A stretch of DNA of 52,627 nucleotides from assembly GCA_947089145.1 (NCBI GenBank), contig CAMUJH010000029.1, positions 1 through 52,627 of the forward strand, read 5' to 3'. Of this stretch, positions 43,471-51,987 are shown piece by piece. Under the pieces are notes generated by a model, which searched no databases, had not been told where the DNA came from, and saw nothing but the letters and a program-made list of their open reading frames with translations. The stretch is from an uncultured Hungatella sp. (GTDB lineage Bacteria > Bacillota > Clostridia > Lachnospirales > Lachnospiraceae). Each line of letters opens with the position of its first letter. Position 1 is the first letter of the stretch. The translations under genes were made by a program, and so were the position numbers.

Positions 43471-43607
43471 TTACCTGCTCCTTTGCGGTATGTGCCATTT
43501 TCTATTATTAGTTTACACAAAATCAGCGGAAAATTCAACTGCCTATAAGACATATTTCTATTTTTTTGCTGTTTTTTTGGAGTTGGAAAAGAGATGGAAA
43601 GCAATGG

Positions 43608-44045
43608 TTATTTGTGGCCGTTTTCGTATGCCTGGCGAATTTTTTCAGGCATCTTATCCGGCGTCATGGACTTAAGCCGCTCTTCATTGCCGTCAGCAAT
43701 GGCCTGCTCATAGTACCAGCATTTGTAGGTAACCATATCCAGTACCTGGTTCATGCGACGGATTTCCGCTTCCACAGCTTCTTTTTGCTGAAGGAGCATA
43801 TCTCTGCGCTTTTCATAGGTGGCCGGGCCCTGCTGGCACCAATGCATAAATTCCTTAATGTCCCGGATCTCCATGCCGGTTTTTTTCAGACACTCAATCA
43901 TGTGGAGGGCATCTACCTCTTTTTCACTGAAGGCACGGATGCCGGAACGCCTCTGCATATCTGGGAACAGCCCTTCCTTATCGTAATAGCGGAGCGTGGA
44001 CACAGGTATATGAAACATGCTGGATATTTGCCCGATGGTGTACAT
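43608..44045 (-). CDS. MerR-family transcriptional regulator
   Basis: A 145-residue protein with an N-terminal MerR helix-turn-helix (YTIGQISSMFHIPVSTLRYYDKEGL), a second DNA-contact region (SGIRAFSEKEVDALHMIECL) and a short coiled-coil tail (about 75-115). There is no large effector domain; Cys69 and Cys109 are the only candidates for a metal or redox sensor. The nearest gene on its strand is the chemotaxis receptor, 137 bp downstream. A palindrome sits in its own promoter, suggesting autoregulation. Confidence 0.9.
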   Translation of the reverse strand: MYTIGQISSMFHIPVSTLRYYDKEGLFPDMQRRSGIRAFSEKEVDALHMIECLKKTGMEIRDIKEFMHWCQQGPATYEKRRDMLLQQKEAVEAEIRRMNQVLDMVTYKCWYYEQAIADGNEERLKSMTPDKMPEKIRQAYENGHK

Positions 44046-44074
44046 AGGGTACCTCGATTCCTAAAATAGATTTA

Positions 44075-44088
44075 ACCTGAAGTCAGGT
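44075..44088. promoter_or_regulatory. Palindrome ACCTGA-AG-TCAGGT, likely MerR operator
   Basis: A 6-bp inverted repeat lies 30 bp upstream of the minus-strand merR start at 44045, flanked by TTTAA and by a further GTACAGGTTAA half-site. It fits the dyad of an autoregulated MerR promoter. Confidence 0.5.
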
Positions 44089-44215
44089 ACAGGTTAAAAA
44101 AGCTTATCACAGATCAGGCCGGATGTCAATGAGCGGGGAGCAGCCCTATCGCAGAGAATTGTGAAGCGGGCTGCTGACAGTACAGGAGACGGGCGGTGAA
44201 AAGAAAGATTATATC

Positions 44216-44244
44216 TTGATAAATCCCATGCCTTGTGATACGAT
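44216..44244 (+). promoter_or_regulatory. Promoter of the small-peptide/alaS operon
   Basis: TTGATA (44216-44221) and TACGAT (44239-44244) with a 17-bp spacer, 84 bp before the small gene at 44328. No T-box specifier, AGGGTGG motif or terminator hairpin of the tRNA-sensing type was found before alaS. Confidence 0.45.
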
Positions 44245-44327
44245 AAACGGGATTAAAATGCGCATCCGCTGGAGCGCACAGCTGTGGACGGTACAGTTCA
44301 CGTCAGATTATGTAAGGAGGAACCATT

Positions 44328-44462
44328 ATGGGAGCAATCTTTGGAAGTATTGTTAAAAATGCAATAGAAGTGGCGGTATTTGCGGTGATCGCATGGGCAG
44401 GCATTCTGTTGGGGAAGAATTTGGCATCAAAGAAGACAACAGGCGGCAAGGATACTAAATAG
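44328..44462 (+). CDS. 44-residue single-span membrane protein
   Basis: A short gene with a strong ribosome site (TAAGGAGGAACC, then ATG). The product starts MGAIFGSIVKNAIEVAVFAV, forms one hydrophobic helix (about 10-30), and ends in a Lys/Gly-rich tail. It ends 17 bp before alaS, so the two are probably one transcript. I do not recognise it. The good Shine-Dalgarno, hydrophobic moment and lysine-rich end support a real small protein. Confidence 0.65.
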   Translation: MGAIFGSIVKNAIEVAVFAVIAWAGILLGKNLASKKTTGGKDTK

Positions 44463-44479
44463 ACGCGGAGGAACGACAC

Positions 44480-47122
44480 GTGAAGAAGTACGGTGTGAAT
44501 GAATTAAGAAAAATGTTTTTGGAATTCTTCGAAAGCAAAGGCCATCTGGCTATGAAAAGCTTTTCCCTGGTTCCTCACAATGACAACAGCCTGCTGCTGA
44601 TCAATTCCGGCATGGCGCCTTTAAAGCCATATTTTACAGGGCAGGAGATCCCGCCCAGAAGACGGGTTACCACCTGTCAGAAGTGCATCCGCACAGGGGA
44701 TATTGAGAATATCGGGAAAACTGCCCGCCACGGCACCTTCTTTGAGATGCTGGGCAATTTTTCTTTTGGAGATTATTTTAAAACGGAAGCGATCCATTGG
44801 TCATGGGAATTTCTGACCCAGGTGGTGGGACTTTCCCCGGACAGGCTGTATCCGTCGGTTTATCTGGAGGATGACGAGGCCTTTGACATCTGGAATAAAG
44901 AGATAGGGATTCCGAAAGAAAAGATTTTCCGATTTGGCAAAGAGGACAATTTTTGGGAGCACGGGGCAGGCCCCTGCGGTCCCTGTTCGGAGATCTATTA
45001 TGACAGAGGCGAGAAGTACGGCTGCGGGAAGCCCGGCTGTACGGTAGGCTGCGAATGTGACCGGTACATCGAGGTGTGGAACAACGTGTTCACCCAGTTT
45101 GAGAATGACGGGCACGGCAATTACACGGAGCTGGTTCAGAAAAATATTGATACAGGCATGGGGCTGGAGCGTCTGGCAGTGGTGGTTCAGGACGTGGATT
45201 CTCTTTTTACCATTGATACCAACAAGGCTTTGCTGGACGAGGTCTGCGCACTGGCCAAGACCAAATATCTGGCGGACGAGAAAAAGGATGTGTCCCTGCG
45301 CATTATTTCAGACCATGTAAAGTCCTGCACCTTTATGATCTCAGACGGCATCATGCCTTCCAACGAAGGGCGGGGATATGTGCTCCGCAGGCTTCTGCGC
45401 CGGGCCGCCCGCCACGGAAGGATTCTGGGCATTGAGGGAAAGTTCCTGGCAGGCCTCAGCGAGACGGTTATCGCCCTGTCTAAAGACGGATATCCGGAAC
45501 TGGAAGAGAAGAAGGCCATGATCCTTAAGGTGTTAAGCGAGGAAGAGGACAAGTTTAACAAGACCATTAACCAGGGTCTGGCTATATTAAATGACATGGA
45601 GCAGGCCATGACGGAAAGGGGCGGCCGTATTCTTTCCGGCGACGATGCCTTTAAGCTGTATGACACTTACGGATTTCCGCTGGATTTGACGGTTGAGATT
45701 CTGGAAGAGAAGAATTTCAAAGTGGACGAAGAGGGATTTAAGGCCGCCATGAAGGAGCAGAGGAAGAAAGCCCAGGCAGCCCGCAGGACTACCAACTATA
45801 TGGGGGCCGACGTGACGGTGTATCAGTCCATACCGGCTCATATTACTACGAAATTTGTGGGATATGACAGGCTTGTCCACGAATCGGCTGTTTCGGTCCT
45901 CACCACGGAAGACGAGATCGTGGAAGCCCTGACAGATGGCCAGCGGGGAACCGTTATAGTAGATGAGACTCCGTTTTACGGGACCATGGGCGGCCAGCAG
46001 GCGGATACGGGCATTATCTTCTGTGAAAGCGGCAGGTTTACGGTGGAGGATACCATCCATCTTATGGGCGGCAAAGTGGGCCATGTAGGCATTATGACAG
46101 AAGGCATGCTGAAAGCTGGAGACAAAGTGACCCTTAAGGTGGATGAAAAGAACCGGCTTTCCACTGGCAAGAATCACAGCGCCACTCATCTTCTGCAGAA
46201 AGCCCTGCGGACAGTGCTGGGGGATCATGTGGAGCAGGCAGGTTCCTACGTGGATGCAGGCAGGCTTCGCTTTGACTTTACCCATTTCTCTGCCATGACT
46301 CCTGAGGAGTTAAGAAAAGTGGAAGATCTGGTAAATGAAAAGATACGGGAAGACCTGGCAGTGGTTACCCAGGAGATGTCGCTGGACGAGGCAAAGAAAT
46401 CAGGAGCCATGGCCCTGTTTGGCGAGAAATACGGCGAGACGGTGCGGGTAGTGAAGATGGGAGATTTTTCCGTGGAACTGTGCGGCGGCACTCATGTGAA
46501 GGATACAGGCGTGATCACTTCCTTTAAGATACTGTCGGAGACGGGAATCGCTGCCGGAGTCCGCAGGATCGAGGCCCTGACCGGAGAGGGGCTTATGGCT
46601 TACTATGAGGGGGCGGAGCGGCAGCTTCATGAGGCGGCCAAGGCGGCCAAGGCCACACCGGGAGAGCTGACCCACAGGATTGAGACGCTTCTGGGGGAGA
46701 TAAAGGCATTAAGCTCCGAAAATGAAAAGCTGAAAAGCAGGCTGGCAGGAAATGCCCTGGGTGACGTAATGGACAAGGTAACGGAAATAAACGGCGTTAA
46801 AGTCCTGGCTACAAAAGTCGCAGATGTGGATATGAACGGACTGCGTAACCTGGGCGATCAGCTGAAGGCGAAAATGGGCGAAGGCATTATTGTCATTGCA
46901 TCAGCTGCAGGCGGGAAGGTGAACCTTATGGCCACGGCCACAGAAGGAGCCCAGAAACAGGGCGCCCATGCCGGAAACCTGATTAAGGCAATCGCCGGCC
47001 TGGTAGGCGGAGGCGGAGGCGGCCGGCCGGGCATGGCTCAGGCAGGCGGAAAGAACCCTGAGGGGATTGATGACGCACTGGCTAAAGTGGCTGAGGTGGT
47101 GAAAGGACAGATTGGCCAATAA
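44480..47122 (+). CDS. alaS: Alanyl-tRNA synthetase
   Basis: The enzyme charges tRNA-Ala with alanine and edits mischarged serine and glycine. 880 residues, normal length. The start is a GTG at 44480, six bases after GGAGGAA. The class II aminoacylation core is N-terminal (SKGHLAMKSFSLVPHNDNSL, then TGDIENIGKTARHGTFFEML), the editing domain carries HSATHLLQKALR and CGGTHVKDTG (zinc ligands), and the C-terminal domain ends in a glycine-rich linker (LVGGGGGGRPGMAQAGG) and oligomerisation helix. Confidence 0.97.
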   Translation: MKKYGVNELRKMFLEFFESKGHLAMKSFSLVPHNDNSLLLINSGMAPLKPYFTGQEIPPRRRVTTCQKCIRTGDIENIGKTARHGTFFEMLGNFSFGDYFKTEAIHWSWEFLTQVVGLSPDRLYPSVYLEDDEAFDIWNKEIGIPKEKIFRFGKEDNFWEHGAGPCGPCSEIYYDRGEKYGCGKPGCTVGCECDRYIEVWNNVFTQFENDGHGNYTELVQKNIDTGMGLERLAVVVQDVDSLFTIDTNKALLDEVCALAKTKYLADEKKDVSLRIISDHVKSCTFMISDGIMPSNEGRGYVLRRLLRRAARHGRILGIEGKFLAGLSETVIALSKDGYPELEEKKAMILKVLSEEEDKFNKTINQGLAILNDMEQAMTERGGRILSGDDAFKLYDTYGFPLDLTVEILEEKNFKVDEEGFKAAMKEQRKKAQAARRTTNYMGADVTVYQSIPAHITTKFVGYDRLVHESAVSVLTTEDEIVEALTDGQRGTVIVDETPFYGTMGGQQADTGIIFCESGRFTVEDTIHLMGGKVGHVGIMTEGMLKAGDKVTLKVDEKNRLSTGKNHSATHLLQKALRTVLGDHVEQAGSYVDAGRLRFDFTHFSAMTPEELRKVEDLVNEKIREDLAVVTQEMSLDEAKKSGAMALFGEKYGETVRVVKMGDFSVELCGGTHVKDTGVITSFKILSETGIAAGVRRIEALTGEGLMAYYEGAERQLHEAAKAAKATPGELTHRIETLLGEIKALSSENEKLKSRLAGNALGDVMDKVTEINGVKVLATKVADVDMNGLRNLGDQLKAKMGEGIIVIASAAGGKVNLMATATEGAQKQGAHAGNLIKAIAGLVGGGGGGRPGMAQAGGKNPEGIDDALAKVAEVVKGQIGQ

Positions 47123-47123
47123 A

Positions 47124-47278
47124 TTGTTACAGTTCACGGGGCGGGGAAAATCGGATGAAAACAGGCGTCAAGCTTGCTTGTAAGACTGTTTTCATCCGGT
47201 TTTCCCCATCGGGCGAACGCCCGATGCTTCTTGTTCGGCGTAGCCGGACAAGAAGATGCGCCTCGTGAACAGTAACAA
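47124..47278. repeat. 155-nt branched palindromic element after alaS
   Basis: An outer 20-bp stem (47124-47143 with 47259-47278, two mismatches) encloses three hairpins: a 22-bp stem 47143-47164/47186-47207 with one G-U, CATCGGGCG/CGCCCGATG (47207-47226), and a 13-bp stem 47227-47239/47243-47255 with one G-U. It folds as a four-way junction on either strand. The first hairpin could end alaS transcription, but T-runs are missing, and the organisation is much more elaborate than a terminator. Confidence 0.8.
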
Positions 47279-47317
47279 TAAATTTTCTTTAACCCCTAAA
47301 AAATTTGCAAAAACCAG

Positions 47318-47345
47318 TTGACGAATGAATAATTTATGTTATAAT
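47318..47345 (+). promoter_or_regulatory. Promoter of rpsU
   Basis: TTGACG (47318-47323) and TATAAT (47340-47345) with a 16-bp spacer, about 77 bp upstream of the rpsU start. The AT-rich upstream stretch may help as an UP element, as expected for a ribosomal protein gene. Confidence 0.75.
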
Positions 47346-47421
47346 CATACCAGTGCTATAAAATACCCAAACAGTTGTATTATGCACAAGTACACAACTG
47401 GAGGGAGGTTAGGTGTGAGCT

Positions 47422-47598
47422 ATGTCGAACGTTATTGTTAAAGATAATGAATCGTTAGACAGCGCTTTACGCAGATTCAAGAGAAACTGCGCAAAGGCTG
47501 GTATTCAGCAGGAGATTCGTAAAAGAGAGCATTACGAGAAGCCCAGTGTAAGACGCAAGAAAAAGTCTGAAGCTGCGAGAAAGCGTAAGTTCAATTAA
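47422..47598 (+). CDS. rpsU: 30S ribosomal protein S21
   Basis: 58 residues beginning [20 protein letters not shown] and ending in the basic [11 protein letters not shown] tail, both diagnostic of bS21, which helps the 30S subunit find mRNA. GGGAGG lies 13 bases before the ATG. The gene has its own consensus promoter and a perfect terminator, and precedes yqfC, as in many Clostridia. Confidence 0.96.
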   Translation: MSNVIVKDNESLDSALRRFKRNCAKAGIQQEIRKREHYEKPSVRRKKKSEAARKRKFN

Positions 47599-47612
47599 GC
47601 TGACAGAAATTT

Positions 47613-47646
47613 AAAAGTCCTCAGTCATAAGATTGAGGACTTTTTT
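47613..47646 (+). terminator. Rho-independent terminator of rpsU
   Basis: AAAAGTCCTCA (47613-47623) pairs with TGAGGACTTTT (47634-47644) and is followed by T residues to 47646. Confidence 0.9.
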
Positions 47647-47699
47647 CTATGGATTTTACATAGATTGATACTAATCCTTGGTATCAGAGAGGCTGTCGT

Positions 47700-47966
47700 A
47701 TGGCGAGGATGATCGAACAGGCTGGTTCCGTGCTGCACATTCCCAAGGACGTGGCAGCAGGAGAGCCTGTTATCACGGTTACAGGGCGCAGAAACGTGTA
47801 TATTGAAAATTATAAGCGGATTATAAGCTTTATGGATGATGAGGTGAAAATACAGGGCAAAACCTGCCGGATCATTGTTCAGGGGAAAAGGCTGGCTATT
47901 GAGTACTATACAGGAGATGATATTCTCATATCCGGCCTGATCCACTCAGTGGCTACAGAGAGCTAG
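47700..47966 (+). CDS. yqfC: Sporulation protein YqfC
   Basis: 88 residues of the YqfC/YabP type (GEPVITVTGRRNVYIENYKRI, then FMDDEVKIQGKTCRIIVQGKRL), small beta-rich proteins made in the mother cell and needed for efficient sporulation. It lies directly before yqfD, the standard pairing. Start at the ATG 47700; the upstream ribosome site is weak (GAGAGG). Confidence 0.88.
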   Translation: MARMIEQAGSVLHIPKDVAAGEPVITVTGRRNVYIENYKRIISFMDDEVKIQGKTCRIIVQGKRLAIEYYTGDDILISGLIHSVATES

Positions 47967-47996
47967 TACAGATTAAGGCTGAGAGGTGATAAGGGG

Positions 47997-49235
47997 TTGC
48001 TTGAAAGGATCAGCCGTTGGGCAGAGGGATATTTAGGCTTAAAAATAAGCGGGTACGGAGAGGAGCGTTTTTTTAACCTGCTGAAAAGCGGGGATCTTGA
48101 TTACTGGGCGCTTCGCAGAAAAAAGGACGGGTGTTATTTTTATATGGGGCTTAAAGATTTCTATCAGATCAGGCCTTTGCTTCGGAAAGCCCATGTGTCT
48201 ATGAGAATCGCTTCCCGTGCCGGCATGCCGTTTTTTCTGCATCGAAACCGAAAGAGAAAGGCATTTGCAGTTGCCGTAGTTTCTTTTTTCGTGCTTCTGT
48301 ACGTAATGTCCCTGTTTATATGGAACATCTCTTTTGAGGGGAACTGGCATTACAGCAGGGAAACCCTTCTGGATTATCTGGAAACCCAGAATGTGCGGTA
48401 CGGAATGATGAAGTCCGGGATTTCCTGTGATGAACTGGAGGAGGGCATACGAAGCGCTTTTCCAGAGGTAACCTGGGTGTCCGCCCGTGTATCAGGAACC
48501 CGGCTTTTGGTAAAGATAAAGGAGAATGAGGTGCTATCCGCCGTGCCGGAGGACAGAAGCGAGCCCTGCCAGGTCATTGCCAGGACGTCAGGAACCATTA
48601 CCCGGATCATTGTCCGCCAGGGAAAGGCGGCGGTAGCGCCGGGGGATGAGGTAAATGAAGGGCAGCAGCTGATTGAAGGGCAGCTTTCTATTTTAAATGA
48701 CGGGGGAGAAGTGGTACGGACGGCTTACGTCCATGCGGACGGAGACGTCTATGCCAGAACCCAGTACCACTATGAAGAAACCTTTTCCCAGTATCACACG
48801 GTGACTGCAAAGACAGGTGAAAGGCGGCATGGGGCGGGGGTGATGGCAGGACCTTACCGGTTTCGGTTCCTGATGCCAGAATTTGGGGAAACATCATGGA
48901 ACTACGTGACGGATCTGATTCAGATCCGGCTGTTCGGAGACTTCTATCTGCCCTTCTATGTAGAAAAAATCACAGGTGAAGGCTTCGTCATGTATGAGAG
49001 GCCTTACAGGCAGGAAGAGAAAGAGGAGGAGGCCAGAAAGCTTCAGGAATATTATCAGAAAAATTTAATGGAAAAAGGGGTTCAAATTATCGAAAATAAT
49101 GTTAAAATACAAGAGGATGGGGCTTTATGGAAAGTGGAGGGATCTGTAATCGGAGAAGAGCAGATAGGAACAGAACGCTATATTACGGAATTTGAAGAGA
49201 CTGAGGAGACGAAAGAAACAGATGAGCGTAATTGA
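47997..49235 (+). CDS. yqfD: Sporulation protein YqfD
   Basis: 412 residues. A TTG at 47997 after GAGAGGTGAT is the likely start (LERISRWAEGY). An N-terminal cytoplasmic part is followed by a membrane helix at about 77-101 (FAVAVVSFFVLLYVMSLFIW) and a large extracytoplasmic beta-rich domain (FEGNWHYSRETLLDYLETQN, POTRA-like, then SARVSGTRLLVKIKEN). The charged tail overlaps the phoH start by 14 bp. The family is required for sporulation in Bacillus and is always near yqfC and phoH. Confidence 0.9.
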   Translation: MLERISRWAEGYLGLKISGYGEERFFNLLKSGDLDYWALRRKKDGCYFYMGLKDFYQIRPLLRKAHVSMRIASRAGMPFFLHRNRKRKAFAVAVVSFFVLLYVMSLFIWNISFEGNWHYSRETLLDYLETQNVRYGMMKSGISCDELEEGIRSAFPEVTWVSARVSGTRLLVKIKENEVLSAVPEDRSEPCQVIARTSGTITRIIVRQGKAAVAPGDEVNEGQQLIEGQLSILNDGGEVVRTAYVHADGDVYARTQYHYEETFSQYHTVTAKTGERRHGAGVMAGPYRFRFLMPEFGETSWNYVTDLIQIRLFGDFYLPFYVEKITGEGFVMYERPYRQEEKEEEARKLQEYYQKNLMEKGVQIIENNVKIQEDGALWKVEGSVIGEEQIGTERYITEFEETEETKETDERN

Positions 49236-50265
49236 GACTATGATCGATATCCCCGCAGAACATGAGAGGAACGTGTGCGGGCAGTTTGACCAATATATCA
49301 AAAAGATTGAGCGTACCCTTCATGTGACCATGATTGCCAGGGACGGGGCGTTAAAGATTATCGGACCGGAGGACATGATAAGGAAGGCAGGCAGCGTATT
49401 TCATAATCTGATAGAGCTGTCTAAAAGAGGAAATACCATTACCCAGCAGAACGTGGATTATGCGTTGGCCCTGTCTTTTGATGAGAAGGATCATGAAATT
49501 CTGGAGATTGACAAAGACATTATCTGCCGTACCGTAAGCGGCAAGCCGGTGAAGCCTAAGACTTTGGGGCAGAAGCAGTATGTGGATGCCATAAGGCAGA
49601 AGATGGTGGTGTTTGGCATCGGGCCTGCGGGAACAGGCAAGACTTACCTGGCTATGGCCATGGCCATCCAGGCGTTTAAGGACGGGGAGGTGGGGCGCAT
49701 TATCCTGACCCGTCCGGCTATTGAGGCGGGGGAAAAGCTGGGGTTTCTTCCAGGCGATCTGCAGAGCAAGATCGATCCCTATCTGCGCCCCCTGTATGAT
49801 GCCCTGTACCAGATTATGGGTGCGGAAAGCTATCTCCACAATTCGGAGAAAGGGCTGATTGAGGTTGCCCCCCTGGCTTATATGAGGGGACGCACTCTGG
49901 ACAATGCCTACATTATCCTGGATGAAGCCCAGAATACCACGCCTGCCCAGATGAAGATGTTCCTCACCCGTATCGGCTTCGGCTCCAAGGTGGTGGTAAC
50001 AGGGGATCAGACCCAGAAAGACCTGCCTCAGGGGAGCGTCTCAGGCCTGGATACGGCTTTGAAGGTGCTTAAGAAGGTGGAAGGCATCGGGTTCTGCTAT
50101 CTGACCAGCAGCGACGTGGTGCGCCATCCTCTGGTGCAGAAGATTGTGCAGGCTTATGATGACTATGAATCAAAGGCTGCAGCTGCCCAGGAAAAAAGGC
50201 AGAGGAAGAAATACAGGGAACATGAGGACAAGGGCTTTGGCAGAGGCGGATATCCCAGGAGATAG
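49222..50265 (+). CDS. phoH: PhoH-family ATPase
   Basis: 347 residues from the ATG at 49222, which overlaps the yqfD end and has GAGGAG upstream. A KH-like N-terminal region (about 30-80) precedes the ATPase core, with Walker A FGIGPAGTGKT (131-141) and Walker B YIILDEAQNT (230-239); VVVTGDQTQKDLP is the sensor region. PhoH proteins are RNA-linked ATPases, here in the usual position upstream of ybeY. The C-terminus is Lys/Arg-rich. Confidence 0.92.
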   Translation: MSVIETMIDIPAEHERNVCGQFDQYIKKIERTLHVTMIARDGALKIIGPEDMIRKAGSVFHNLIELSKRGNTITQQNVDYALALSFDEKDHEILEIDKDIICRTVSGKPVKPKTLGQKQYVDAIRQKMVVFGIGPAGTGKTYLAMAMAIQAFKDGEVGRIILTRPAIEAGEKLGFLPGDLQSKIDPYLRPLYDALYQIMGAESYLHNSEKGLIEVAPLAYMRGRTLDNAYIILDEAQNTTPAQMKMFLTRIGFGSKVVVTGDQTQKDLPQGSVSGLDTALKVLKKVEGIGFCYLTSSDVVRHPLVQKIVQAYDDYESKAAAAQEKRQRKKYREHEDKGFGRGGYPRR

Positions 50266-50353
50266 AAGCGGGAGACAATGCTGTCCGGAAAATGTATCCG
50301 GATCATAGAAACCAAGAGATGACAGCCGCAAAGGCGGAAGGGACAGAGATTCA

Positions 50354-50851
50354 ATGACCATTCACATTGATTATGAGGCGGAAAAAAAGTTAGATCTGGC
50401 CTGGGAAACGATTATCAGGGACGTTGTTCTGGGAGCGCTGGACTATGAGAAGTGTCCGTATGAGGCGGAGGTTAACGTAGTTTTGACGGACAACCCCGGA
50501 ATTCATCAGGTAAACCTGGAATACCGCGATACGGATGCGCCTACGGATGTGCTGTCTTTCCCCATGATTGAGTACGAGGAGCCTGCTGATTTTGACAGGG
50601 TGGAAGACATGTTTGCAGACTGCTTTAACCCGGAAAGCGGGGAACTGATGCTGGGAGACATTATGATTTCTGTAGACAAGGTGGAAGAGCAGGCGGAGAA
50701 ATATGGCCATTCCAAAGAGCGGGAACTGGCCTTTCTGACAGCTCACAGCATGCTTCATCTTTTTGGCTATGACCATATGGAGGAGGATGAGCGCCTTGTG
50801 ATGGAGGAAAAGCAGAGAGAGATCCTGGAAAGCAGGGGGTATGTCAGATGA
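50354..50851 (+). CDS. ybeY: YbeY rRNA-maturation endoribonuclease
   Basis: 165 residues. The zinc site is TAHSMLHLFGYDH (His131, His135, His141) and the family core shows TDVLSFPM and GDIMISVDKV. YbeY acts in 16S rRNA 3'-end processing and ribosome quality control. It belongs to the phoH operon and overlaps the next start by four bases (ATGA). Confidence 0.94.
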   Translation: MTIHIDYEAEKKLDLAWETIIRDVVLGALDYEKCPYEAEVNVVLTDNPGIHQVNLEYRDTDAPTDVLSFPMIEYEEPADFDRVEDMFADCFNPESGELMLGDIMISVDKVEEQAEKYGHSKERELAFLTAHSMLHLFGYDHMEEDERLVMEEKQREILESRGYVR

Positions 50852-51987
50852 GAAGAGGCTGGACGGCGGTTTTCATGACAGCAGTTTTTACGGCAGCATT
50901 TTCGATTCTGGCCGGATGCCAAAAGACTTATGTGGAGACGGATGTTACGGTAGATACAGTTGAATTTACAGTCCCTGAAACTTCCTTGGTGGAGATAACG
51001 ACGGCTCCGGAGACTGAGAGGGAGACGCAGGAAGAAACAGAGCCTGAAAAGCGGACGGAAAAAGACGGGAAAATCAAAAGCTATCTGACAGGGGAAATGG
51101 TGGATGTGAAGAAGGGAAACCGCCGCCCTTTGGCAGTGATGATAAGCAATGACAAGCAGGCGCTTCCCCACTACGGCATAAACCGGGCCGGCGTGGTGTA
51201 CGAGGCCCCGGTAGAGGGCGGTATGAACCGGTATATGGCTATTATTGAGGATTATGATGATCTGGAGCGCATTGGCTCAGTCAGAAGCTGCCGCACGTAT
51301 TACACGTATTTTGCCAGAGAATTTGATGCCATCTATGCCCACTACGGGCAAAGCACGTTTGCAAAGCCATATCTGAACAATGTGGACAATATAAACGGGC
51401 TGGAAGGGGTGGGAGGCAGTGCGTATTACCGCTCCAGTGACAGAAAGTCTCCTCATAATGCCTACACCAGTTTTGAGGGGGTGCAGGCCGCCATAGGGAA
51501 ACTGGGATATTCCCAGGAATACGCCGAAGATTATGAGGGCCATTATAAATTTGCGGGAGACGGGCAAGAGGTGGTGCTTAACAATTCTCTGGAGGCCTGG
51601 AAGGTTTATCCCGGATACGTGATGAACCAGCCGTATTTTGAATACAATGAGGAAGACGGGTTATATTACCGATATCAGTATGGAGGCCCTCACAACGGGG
51701 ATGAGGGGCAGATAGCGGTAAAGAATATTATTTTTCAGTACTGCGCTTCTGGGCACTATGCCACTACACAGTATTTGGATATTGATGTCCATACCCCTCA
51801 GTATGGCTATTACATAACTGGCGGCAGGGCAATTGCCCTATCCTGGGAAAAGGACAGCCAGTTCGGGGTGACCCGCTATTATAATACGGAGAACGAGGAA
51901 ATCACGCTGAATCAGGGAAAGACCTGGGTCTGCATCATCCCAACCAGTGATTTCGCGAAATCGGAAATTCATGGAAAGAACGAATAG
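50848..51987 (+). CDS. DUF3048 (YerB-like) lipoprotein
   Basis: 379 residues. The lipoprotein signal ends in ILAGC (Cys24), followed by a Thr/Glu-rich linker (about 30-75). The body is the DUF3048 pair of domains: RPLAVMISNDKQALPHYGI, RIGSVRSCRTYYTYFAREFDA and YYRSSDRKSPHNAYTS, with a C-terminal part containing QYGGPHNGDEG and TQYLDIDVHTPQYGYY. Family members are surface lipoproteins of Firmicutes whose function is not established. It overlaps ybeY (ATGA) and its last 17 bases overlap the next open frame. Confidence 0.9.
   Translation: MRRGWTAVFMTAVFTAAFSILAGCQKTYVETDVTVDTVEFTVPETSLVEITTAPETERETQEETEPEKRTEKDGKIKSYLTGEMVDVKKGNRRPLAVMISNDKQALPHYGINRAGVVYEAPVEGGMNRYMAIIEDYDDLERIGSVRSCRTYYTYFAREFDAIYAHYGQSTFAKPYLNNVDNINGLEGVGGSAYYRSSDRKSPHNAYTSFEGVQAAIGKLGYSQEYAEDYEGHYKFAGDGQEVVLNNSLEAWKVYPGYVMNQPYFEYNEEDGLYYRYQYGGPHNGDEGQIAVKNIIFQYCASGHYATTQYLDIDVHTPQYGYYITGGRAIALSWEKDSQFGVTRYYNTENEEITLNQGKTWVCIIPTSDFAKSEIHGKNE

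Noticed and set aside
44046-44327. T-box riboswitch before alaS
   Set aside because: No AGGGTGG T-box core or terminator/antiterminator pair was found.
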